NCBI RefSeq assembly: GCF_015706575.1
Contig: NW_024037057.1
Span: forward strand, 1,507,501-1,571,500
Direction: 5' to 3'
Source of the DNA: Patiria miniata
Lineage: Eukaryota > Echinodermata > Asteroidea > Valvatida > Asterinidae
Length of the DNA: 64,000 nt
Under the pieces are notes generated by a model. The model saw nothing but the letters and a program-made list of their open reading frames with translations. It was not told the origin of the DNA and did no database searches. Shown here one piece after another: positions 36,549 through 48,500 of this stretch (the stretch's first letter is position 1; each line of letters starts with the position of its first letter). Made by a program: the position numbers and the translations under genes.

Positions 36549-37644
36549 ATATTCTAGATTTATGTTACACGGCAGGTATTAACGATTTATGCAAATTGGG
36601 CATATTTAAGATCACAATAAATAATGGCATCCACCCGCATCTTGTTTTTATGGTTCAGTGCATGGATGCCAGCTATTACCAAAAATTGGCGTGAATTTGT
36701 TTCTAGAGGATTTTTCCACATTATCGTTAGCACTTATATGGAATTTGGTAGGTAGCAGGTTTTCCCAGATATACTTTAACACTTGTATCTTATAAAGTTC
36801 CTGAAACGACCCTTAACATCGTTCGTCTCCATTGTAATTACCCAACAGCTTTCAATTTGAAAACAGTGTAATCCAATAACGTTCTTTAATATTCGGCCAA
36901 TTGTCAAAAAGCTAATTCGTTGTGGTTTTTGAACAATGCTTCTTACAATTAAATGAAATCTTTACCTTCTTCTGTTTGCCCCTTTTTTTTCGAATGAAAA
37001 GAAATCAAAGTAAAAATTCATGGATCTATTGTTTAATGCTAGTTTTCATCTAAATATCAGTGAACACAATGAAAGAATATTAATGGTAAAATACCCTTAG
37101 TAACGGAAGATCAGTAGAAAAGTAATGTGCTTGAATATTCAAAGAACAAAACCGTTCCCTTTCAGTTTGCAACAAAATTAATGACAAAAGTGTTTAAATG
37201 AATGACATGAAATCACAATATTGCCTCTGACACACCCCTAATCTTCAAATGAGACAAATTCGCAAAAATGAGACGAATGAGAATACTTCATTCATACAAT
37301 ACACTGCTCGCAAAATGAAATTGTTTAGTGCAAATTTGAAATTGAAATGAACAATTGGGCCAAATCATGTTGTGGAACGCATTTTTAAGTACTTTTTCAT
37401 CAAATTTATATCATATATGAAGAAAATTAAATGAACCACACTCTGCATTCACACAAAAATATGACTGAAGATCATTTATTGGGATTCATGTAATCATATG
37501 GCACTTAAAATACAAAAACCAGTGAGAACTACAATGTAATAAGACAACTAAAACTTATGTGCGAGTTGCTTGAAATCGGAATAAAACAATGGCCCTTTAC
37601 TTAATTCAAAAGTAGGTCAGGCATGAGAATTGTGCATCAATGAC

Positions 37645-37705
37645 ATTAATCCTAACAGTCCTAAATCTTCCAATATACCACACACCCTTGGGGGTTAGGA
37701 TTAAT
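37645..37705. repeat. 61-bp mini-element with 12-bp perfect inverted ends
   Basis: ATTAATCCTAAC opens and GTTAGGATTAAT closes it. The right half resembles 3040-3085 in RNGTT intron 1 (CACACCCCCCTAGGGAGTTA then GGATTAAT). Confidence 0.6.
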
Positions 37706-38403
37706 AAGTACTGTCTGATAGTAGAAGGGGTGACTTTATAGATATTTTTGTCAGGGTCTAGAGAGTTCTGGTTTATCTTAGAACTGGGTCCACCCACTGA
37801 ATTCCCTTCGCTATTTTCCATGCATCTATTTTATTATTTCAGGTACTGCTTATATTTCGAATGGTTTGCTTGCCAAGATGAATCTACCCTCCCAACACAC
37901 TGCTTATTCATCTGAAGTAGCTCAGATGTGTTAATCACCCGGCAGGTACAGACTCATCAAGCCACAACATCTACAAGCCCTGATTGAAATGGCATATAAC
38001 CATGCATGTATGGCATCTTGAATATAAGAATGTGTGAAACATGCCAACAAACAAGCAACCACCCTAGTAATGACAGACCAGTCACACATGGCTTTCACTA
38101 TCACAGATTGATATACAAAAGGAATAGTGCCGTTTACTTCAGTCACCCTTTGCATGTGGTCTGAAAATCAAGCCCAAAGAACAGTGTTTTATGATCGATT
38201 CATCCAACAAGGTTCTGTATGTAACCCTCAATACTATGATCCAGATGCAAATTTATATTTCAGAAGTGATTTCTCAAAAATAACGTTTCATATTTACACC
38301 TTGGAGACATCTAAAATGCTTCTTTAATTGGTAAGATCCTACCATAAAATTAAAACATGTTGGATAGATCTCTTTTCAGTGTTCAGTGTGCAGCTTTGTC
38401 AAC

Positions 38404-39087
38404 TACAGGGTGAGTAAACAAAAGCAGAACCCAAACCCCCAAAATTAAAATGTCATATTTAGAAAAATATGTACAATGTAGCACCAAAAATAATGACAGG
38501 AAAGCCAATTTCATATGCTACTTTTAGATAAAAAAATACTGAAATTGCTCAACCAATTCAAAGAATATCACAAAGGCAATGACCCTACAACCTGTTCCAT
38601 CCAGGAAAAGCAATTCATTGTGTATTTTGACTGTTTGGCACAACAAAGAAAAAAACAAAAAAAAATACTTGTTTCAACAACTGTCAACAACTGTAGTACA
38701 CAATATCTTTATTACAATATATCTTTATTACAATACTGTAGTACACAATATCTTTATAACAATATCCTAACCCTGGTTAGGCCATCAATACAATTTATAA
38801 ATCCTTTTTTTTTTAAAGACAGGCCTTCAAAAGGACTTTGTTGAATATTTTTAACTTTTAAACTGAGGTTTTATCGCTGGTGATGTTTGAAGACAATTGT
38901 GGGTCATTGTGTTAAATGGTGATAATCTTTGAACAGATTTGAGCAATTTCAGTAATTGTTTTCATCTAAAAGTAGCTTATGAAATTGGCTTTCCAGTCAT
39001 TATTATTGTTGGTGCTACATATTTTTTTTAAATATGAAATAACATTTATGGGGTTTGGGTTCTGCTTGTTTTTTTACTCACCCTGTA
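38404..39087. repeat. Inverted-repeat element with TACAGGGTGAGTAAA ends
   Basis: TACAGGGTGAGTAAACAAAA at the left is mirrored by TTTTACTCACCCTGTA at the right. CAGAACCCAAACCCC and CTACTTTTAGAT are also mirrored. The ends match 49384-49895; TA at both tips fits a Tc1/mariner-type insertion. Confidence 0.8.
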
Positions 39088-39128
39088 CACGCACCAATAG
39101 TTAGGAGAGGGTTAAACAAATCATTGCT

Positions 39129-39134
39129 TTTATT
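39129..39134 (-). terminator. Candidate XRCC5 poly(A) signal
   Basis: AATAAA on the minus strand, about 440 nt after the XRCC5 stop. It is inside the element ending region near 39.1 kb, and its use is unproven. Confidence 0.3.
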
Positions 39135-39576
39135 CACATGATAGAAAAGCAACCAAAACAAACCTTCACCCAAACTAGAAGCAATCTGCAAGGCAACACA
39201 CTGTTTCCAATCTAACAACTATTATTCAATCTTCTACATAAACAAATTCTGACAGTAAAACTGATCAAGTTAAGACAATACGTCATAGACATGATATCTT
39301 ATAAGATACAAAATGCAGAAAGAAAAGAAAGTAATATCCACTTTTGGGAAAATGAAATCACAAAAATAGCATGCTACCTACATCATCTCTATAGGTATCC
39401 CCCCCCCCCCCCCCGACACTTCTCAATGTCAATGGCATCCAATTTCCAATCAATAAAAGACTAATGAAACTACTTAGCTATGTTATATAATAATCAGGTT
39501 CTTCATCTGTGCATAGGCTCAGTCTAGCTTCCTCTTAGTCTTCATCAAGGACTGTAATGAATGTCTCTTCCTCTTG

Positions 39577-42500
39577 CTACATCATATCCAGCTAGCATGA
39601 TAAACATTGGATACAACATACATATAAATCCTTGGCAGTAACAAAGACTTTAGGACAAAAGGAATAAATGAACAGTCAGCTGATCTAAAACCTTAGTCAT
39701 GGTTTGATCTTGGTGTCTCAGCAAAAGTCTTACATTTCTTTGACAAATGAAAACGTTTGTAAAGAAATAAGCGAAGATTTTTGCGACTGGCCCTCCAACT
39801 TTTACTATGAAAAATAAATTATTAAATGCAACAACACCAATGTGAATGAAGTGCCTGTAGCCATGACTATAAATTCATACTGTTGTAAATAATAGAAATA
39901 TGTATGAACATGAAATAGAAACACCATGAACAGGCCACCTAATAAATATGGTGTCCCCTATGTAATTGCTTCCTTATTGACTGGCTATAGACATATGAAT
40001 GGTTTACGTTAATAAACTTTAAAAAAAACTTTGGTCCTAGACGTGATGTCATCATATGCAGATGTTCAAGTGAAACTCTAGCAATACAAAAGATTGCTAG
40101 ACTTTTTGTTTGTTTGCTTTTAGCAAGTCTATACTTGGATCAAAGCGTCAGGCACTCCAACTTTTATGATTTGTTATTTAAATTTCTTCTATTTTAATAG
40201 TGCACATCAGGTTAATCAGTGATCAAACACATTAAACAAAAAGCTACAATGAGAATTATAAACAGTTTAGTTCATAATTTGCTCATAAAATCCCTGAATA
40301 GTACAGCAATTTATTGACTTAACAGCACCCATGCCATCCGATGCCACAAGTAGAAAAAATAAAAAACGTGTTTACATCATGAAAGGGTGTTAGCAGTTAA
40401 CAGATCAGGTCCTACATTTATACCGAATACAAAAAGTACTCACCAGATCATCAGCATCTTCAACTGGCTCAGCAGGAGCAACCTCCTCATCCTCTGCAGT
40501 TTCTTCAAGAAACTTTTTAAAAAAAAGAAGAAGAGAGATTGGTGTAGCATTTTGTAAATGCATCCTAATCTACTAGTTTCCCCAACACCTTTCACCCCAA
40601 TTTGTCTTCTTGTTGCAAATTCCTAATGCAATTTCTCAAATTTGACAGGAATGGTACCGGTAGTTGGCCGATATTCTATAAGACGATGTCGTTTGGTTGT
40701 GCCGCAGCAACCACAAGAGGGCGCTCTTGTCTATTTTTGTCCAAAACAGTATTTTTGCCATAATTCCTATGATTTTCATCTTATTGCTAACACTTCCAGC
40801 AGATATTTCTAGAGTCATAAAATATAAAGTGACAACAAAACAGCTCAATTTCACATTTCTTTGAATGGTACTTGCACCTTCAATAAATTGAAACGTAAAA
40901 TTCACGTCCTCTCATCACCTTTTACAAAAAGAAAAACAAAGGTTTGTTGGCAGCTACATTTATCTCATAACTCCATTCACAGTCACAACTCGTCATTGTT
41001 TCATATTATGGCTGTGGATGGAGGTGTTGTGAGATAAAGGCAGCTGCTGAAAGTACACAGAGTTTATTATGTTTGCAGAAGATTATCAGGAGAACACTGA
41101 AGCTAATCCCTTTGATATTTCTATTTTCTGCTGAACCCGAAACTACAAATCAGTTGGACAAAATAATTCTGTACCTGGCTAAACCAAACCCAACCCCAAC
41201 TTGAAGGTTGACTTGCAGTACTAATGTGATAGCAGCCAGACAATTCCCAGGGGTGGAGGATATATGTCTTTATGACTGGGAAGTTTGTCTAGGATATTTA
41301 ATTTCAATCATTCACCTTTTTGGCTTCAGCTTTAGGGACAGTACTCTCGTTGCTCTCAGATGAATCTATTAATGTGATTTTCTCTGAAAAGATAAGTGAA
41401 ATTGGACAATCAATAAATCATACTAATAACTTTTAAAATGCAAGATATAAAGATGCCGTATTAATGGCCAGGAGTAAACGTATGCCCTGCCCACACCTAT
41501 ACCCCGCCCACACATATGCCCCATCCACACGTATGCCCCATCCACACGTATGCCTCACCCACACGTATGCCCCGACCACACATATGTAAGAATAAGTCCT
41601 TGTAAAAAAGTAGGGAATATTAATATTTATGGATGAGAGACACCCAAAGAAACATACCTGAAATTATCTGACTCCAAAAGTCTGTTTTGAAGATTTCTTT
41701 CAGTTCATCTTTGAGTTTTCTCAAGAAGTTGTTGAAAAGGTCCGGTTCATGAAGCTACAAATGGACAACATGATGGTTGAAATCAAATATATTAAATAGG
41801 AATTATCTAGACTACCAATGTAGTCAAAGGCAGACGATGCTTATAGTCATTTCATTTTTGTAATATACAAAGTCTGAAGCACAAACCTTATGTCAGTGCA
41901 ATGAATTACAATGTCTGAAAAATGTCATCTGGAGAAACTGAAGTCAACACCTTGCTTCTTGCATTTAGATATTCATTAAACAAGTCAGGTGTGTTTACAA
42001 ACACAAATGCCTCGCAACCGTGACTGTTCCCATGACATGACACCACTCTTTTACATCAACTTACATGTACTTGGGTCACATGGAACGTTCATTGACATCG
42101 TTGTTTTCTGTAGGTTATATATGAATTAATCCCTTGATCTCAGAATAAATATAATGCTTTTTATTTTTGCTTTTCTGTTGGGAAGTCATTTTTGTAAGTG
42201 ATTTAAAAGAGTGAGTGAATGCAAAGAGATCCTGCACAAACAAGCTGAATTAAAAAAAAACCACACAGCTGTACATAAAACGAAATAAAAGATCACATTT
42301 CAATTTTTACTTAACAAGATTTCTATTGTTTTAGCCACTGTGACCTTGACCTTTGACCTTTGAGCCAAAATGCAATAGGCTTCTTGGGACTACCAAGAGC
42401 AATCCACAAACCAAATTTGAAGTTCATACGTAAAGTATTTCTCAAGTAAACGCGCCGACAAGATTTCTGTTGTTTTAGCCACTGTGACCTTGACCCTTGA

Positions 42501-45500
42501 CCTTTTGGCCCCAAATGCAAGAGGCTTATTAGGATTACAAAGAACAATCCACAAACCAAATTTGAAGTTCATATGTTAAGTATTTCTCAAGTAATTGCGC
42601 TGACAAGATTTCTATTGTTTTAGCCACTGTGACCTTGATCTTTGACCTTTCGGGTCTAAATGCAAAAGGCATTACAATGAACAACCATGCACGTCTACAG
42701 AGTTTTAATCCTGTATTTCTGGATAACTCTTCGTTCTGACTTGATTAAGCACTTTAAAACTTTGTTATTATTTTAGTTAGAACACACTGGCACTGAATGA
42801 CAAGGGTTAAATGGACAGAAATATAAAATGACATTGTCTATTATCTGTGATGGGATTACCTGTATAGATGCTGCTCTTAATGTCTTAAGGCAGTCCATGG
42901 CCTTGCTGAAGAACTGAGAACCAAATGAATCACGCACCAACTGCCTGATACGATTCTGCATTTGGTCTGACGCTGTTTTGAAAAAAACGAAAAGTGAGTG
43001 ATTAATCACTTAACATGCCAACTCAATACACCTACTGCAACAAAATGTGAAGGGAAAGGAAATTGATTAAAATGAAATCTAGACTGATGGAACTTACAAA
43101 TCTGCACTGCATTCAAAGTGTGCCTAACTTATTATTTGTTGGAGATGTGTTTCTAAGGACACCATTCCACAGGATACTGCCATTGTTTTTCTTGATTCTA
43201 CGTTGAATAGCAACAACATGAATCAGCAAGGAGGTTTTGCCTAGAATTCCCTGCCTGTCATGGACTGCAGTTTACCTTGAGTAAATCTGTCTTGGTCCTT
43301 CTGACTGATCATTGTATTGAAGTCTCCAACAGGATCAACTGTGCCCACCTGTAATTGTTTAAAATAACCCAAGACACATATGAATGAAGGACAAATAAGG
43401 TGAGCAAATTGCTCAGCCCTTAACGAAGAGTGATTCAAATTATTCCAAATACAGTGAAATATTGATGAAGTCAAATCTCAAGGCAATGGATAAAAAGTTT
43501 GAGATATCGGAAGTTCGAGTTGCACAAAGTTCCCAATGTTTCCCAAAAGTTCCCCAAAGTTCCCACATTATGTACAATGTACATGAATGGCTTTCACCGT
43601 ATCTCAATCTACTTCAAAACAACTTAGAACTCAAAACCAATACCGTCCTTCATTTTCTTCAAAGGACCTCGTACTAAAGTTTAACTATCATTTGGAACGT
43701 AATTATGATCCAACATGTTTTAAAAAGCATTCTTGTTCTACTTATATCCATAATGACAAAAGACCTTTGACATTGGGATCAAAGAACCTCAAGCAATTTT
43801 TTTTCCTAACAAGCAAAGCTTCAATAACACCAGCAATTATTTGGAATCAACTATAATTTTGGACTCGATGGACATATGAAGTACCTGTGTGACAGCTCCT
43901 TTGGCCATACCAGCCATGCTGAAGTCTGTAGTGTCTGCAGCATCATCAAGACGTGGTTTCTTAGCTGCAGGGCCTGCTTCATTTACATCACTGAAATAAG
44001 CAATGTAAATGAAAGCTGAACTGTATACATGTGTACCATGCGACCATCCGGTTTCCCCGTTTGGTTAGCAACCACGACGTGCATTGTAAATTGGAGAGTA
44101 GGGCTTACATTCATGTAAAATAACCACAGATTCCTTATCCTATGGTAAAATGGTCACTACCTGTGTCGTGTACCGTTGTCATACAATCGTGTCAACACAG
44201 AACTGAGTGCTAGCAGTGTTTTTTCTCACAGTAAATGTCATTCATAGTTTTGAAGGCTAACCTACTACCTGCTGTGTGCAGCGCTATGCAATCTGTGCCT
44301 ACTACATGAACAATTGTTCCTGGGTATCTGGATGTAGGCCAGGTTACGTTGGTCAGTGAGAGAGCCCTATATCACTTGACAGGAAAGATGCGAAATCTAC
44401 AGTAAAGCCCGGTTCATACTCTGCGCGAAAGCGAACACGAATTTGTGACGTCGTGGCAAGTATTCGCGCTGCGAATTCGTAAAAGTTTAACATATTTCAA
44501 CTCGGGCAAATTTCGCAACGAATGTTTTATGACGTCAAATTTGCTTCGCATTCGCTTTCGCATGAAGTATGAAACGGGCTTTACAAAGGTAACTGATTGC
44601 CTTTGCTAATATTTTGGTATTTGTATATATTTGAATTTGCATTTGCAATTCTGTTTGCTCCCTTAACATTTTGATAGGATGGGCTGACATACGGATACCA
44701 GGTCAGCCAATGTGATGAGCCTATCTTACCTGTCTTTCCACATGCTTTCTGCTGATGCTACTTCTTGTTTCTTCACACGTTCCAATTTAAACAACTCTGT
44801 GATCTTGTCCACACAAGTGGAGCATTCTACAGACAATGCTGCAGGAGGTTGTAAACACTCAGCGATGGCAGGTGACAAGGCCGGTAAAGCTCCAATAGGA
44901 TTCAGTGCTCTGTGCATTAAACACTGTCAACAAGAAATGCACAATATTTTATGATTAAAAATTTGCAAAATATCTGACGACAAAAACAATATTGTACAAG
45001 GAAATTAAAATGACTTTTTATAATAAATGACAGTTCTTCTTTTTTCTGCCACTTTTTTGTTTGATGTCTCATTCAAAAGTGAAAATAGCACTTCACTAAA
45101 GATCTATTTTTTCTGGGCAGCACTTGAAATAGCATGGGGGAGCAACCTTAACTATGGCGTCTGCTGAAGATCCATACCTGGCAGAGTCTTTGATAGTACG
45201 GATTGAACGTCAATTTAGGCTTCAATGCCTCCTCCTCCTCCCCATCTTCATTTCTGTCAATTGATAACATTACAAGATGTTATGTTAGTCATTACCTGCA
45301 AGGCTACAGGTACTAATTGTATGATGTATCAAAGGTATTTATCCTTATCAAAATTAGTTTACAATACTCTTTCAAGTAAGTTTAGTGTTTAAAACAGAAA
45401 GCTTTTCAGTGAACTTCTTTTTTTCAATTTAGAAAATATGAGCTAAGTCCAACTGAACTATCAAGGCTTAATAAAAAAATCTCAGATATTGAAAAGTGTT

Positions 45501-48500
45501 TTTTTTTCCCACCTAAAAAAAAAAGAACATAAAGGTTCACAGACTGCTTTACATAACATGTCCTTTCGCAATATAAAACCAAAAAGTGATACAGTTTGGG
45601 CAATTCCATGCAAACGCAGTAATTATTGTGTAAATTTAGTGATTGGTCATGCATATTTGCATACCCACAACTGAACCAAAGCGCACACATGATGTGTCCT
45701 TCCCTGATTGGTTATTGTGAGTAGGACACACAGCGCCCTCTATAGTTCATACAGGGAGGCTACAGGGCTGAGGGATAAGACCAATTAGCTCTCATTTACC
45801 GTTGCATGGATGTCTATGATGCTGTCTTTGTGGTCATTTCACTATAGGTCTCATCATACTCAGGATACAATGTCATGTTGGGCATGTAGAGATTACCACA
45901 TGACCACAAAGATGGCTACAAAGACAGTCCAAAGCTATATCACAGCAACTAAGTGTTTGCATTAGAGAGGCCACTTTTCCAATTGACAGTCAACATCCTT
46001 CATACACTATCCATTCTTCACTGTTTATGTGCCACAAAGCACTAGCTAATCCATTTTGAAGCCTCCTAAATAAACTCATGATTATCTACTAACAATTTCC
46101 AATTTAAGTCGTACACGGCCCTTTTAAACGTCAAAACTTGACTGTTTCCCCAGAATACGCTTCAAAAGTGGCCTCTCCATGGTATTGGTGCACTGTATTG
46201 TGAATTGCTCCTGTTCACAGATCCAATAACATCTTACGTGTTAGCTTTCATGAGATCCATACTGCTAATGAGATTGTCCACAGCATCAAGTTGTTCATCT
46301 GTATGAAAAAGAAAAGGTCAAATCATTCAACCGGAATGGAAAGATTACCAGCATTGTGAGATACAAATGTGCAGCTGTGGAAGGTTTGACCTACGTACAC
46401 AGCTACACTCTGAAATGTCACTTTTCTGATCAGGTTTGTCTTAAATGTAAGGTTACTTTTTTGACAGAGGAGACTTTGCTGCAGACTTTCTGTAAAATGG
46501 GGAAATAATAATAAACAATACTTTACATTTAACATTATTGTAATAAAAATTGAAACCTCAACTCACAGTGAATGCATTGTGCATCACCTTAGTCAAGGAC
46601 AAGACACATGTGTCTCTCCATAACATTTCCTTTGTCAGTGTTCAACCCCTGTAACTTGTGACTAAGCTTGTGCATTGACTTGTGATGTACTTGTACCTCA
46701 ACTACAACAATGACATTATGCATTTCAATTTTAGCACTCAAGGTCAGGGTTGGCAAATTTTTGGATTATAAACAAAATTTACATCAGAATTTTTTTATTT
46801 AGATCAGATTTTCTGATTCAAATAAGATTTTTTAAAAATATTTTAACTTTCAAAATATCGATTTGTCTCAAAAATTGTCTAAGTCTTTCCATGCACCCTT
46901 ACACCCATCACGAAGGAGTTTTCATGTTCCTATAATACCCATCATCCAAAAACTTAATTCGCTATTCGTAAATTAAAAAAAACAAATGACAGCACTGATC
47001 CTTGTGAAACCAATAGAAAGAATGTTTGATTGATAGTCTTTCGTACAAGGTGGAGAATATTATGTTATGAAATCTGGCCTTGCACCTTTAAAGATATTAC
47101 ATAAATCTAAATCTAAATTTTTATGGAGAAAAGTTAGGAATGAGAGTATCAATTGGGACTTTAATAGATACCTTATGATAATTGAGGTATAAGCCTACAC
47201 AAGCAAAGTTCAGTTCATATTATTACTGTATTAAACAGATCAAGAAATGAGCAAAGTAAGTGTGCTGACTGAACCATTCATTGATATTCTACAAGAACTT
47301 AAAATTCAAACTTCAAAAAAAAAAACATACCGGTACTCATACTCAGGGGTGTTTGAATGTGTTAACAACATCTTACACTTAGTAATTAAGTGGAATCCGT
47401 TGATTTAAATGTTTAAAATGACCCTCAATCAATTTATTTTGGTGAAAATAAGGTTTTCACAAAAAAAGTGATTTAAATATGTGATTTTAAAAAAAACATC
47501 ACTTGATTTAAATCGCGATTTAAATCAAAGTGATTTAAATCAGCCAACCCTGCTCAAGGCATACAGCTATGAACATTTTAAATGAAGTACAACTCACCAG
47601 ATGGCTGATTCTTCTTATTGGCATTGATAGATGAGAATGTATACTGCCTTAAATCCTCCATAAATGGCAGCTCAATGTACAATAAACTCTGCAGGTATGT
47701 GAACAAATCAGTATATATCAAATTAGGTTTTTGCCCTTCACCGACGTTTTTAAACACTGTATACTCAGTGTGTTACCTCCCGAGTGAAAGTTGGAAAAAA
47801 TCACTCGGGTGGGACTCGAACCCACGACCTCCTGTTTTCTAGTGCAGATGTCTTACCACTCGACCACCGAGCTAATGGGATCAGTTGGCTGGTTCGAATC
47901 TGATGTACATAGCAGCGGGTACCGCATTAACTATTATAAGATGGAATTTTGCGTCGGGGTGATATAAATCAAATTAGGTTTTTGCCCTTCACCGACGTTT
48001 TTAAACACTGTATACTCAGTGTATTACCTCCCGAGTGAAAGTTGGGGGAAAAAAAGTGAAAAACAGTGTTTAAAAACGTCGGTGAAGGTCAAAAACCTAA
48101 TTTGATTTATATCACCCCGACGCAAAATTCCATCTTATAATAAATCAGTATATGTAAATAGTTGAAGCCTAAATGACGACATCATTTCATCAATATGTAT
48201 AATTCCATTTCCCTATCCCCTAGATTAGATGTTCATCAGTATTTGACCATGTTGACAACCATGCATGTGACTCATCTCTCTTTTACAACTGTGTACATTC
48301 CCAAAATCCTAGGGAATATCAATCTTACTTGTTACTTTGTTGAAGGGCATTTCTATGGCAATGAGGTACACAAGTGGATATGGAAGAAAAAGTGTATTGC
48401 GGGATCCAGATCAACTTCCTTTGTACTTGGGATCCCTTCAACTCATTTACCTGACCTTAAAAATGTGTCAGAAATAGAGATGACCAGCTTTACATTTCAA

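Larger units (their letters stand above)
35290..39576. other. Repeat-rich intergenic region between LKAAEAR1 and XRCC5
   Basis: Apart from the elements listed separately here, I see no exon with paired splice signals on either strand. G-runs lie at about 35520 and 35611, and AT-rich sequence without recognisable content fills 36700-37600. Confidence 0.5.

Noticed and set aside
43587..43856. Possible retroelement C-terminus (SITPAIIWNQL)
   Set aside because: The resemblance to LINE C-termini is limited to a few residues, too weak to annotate.
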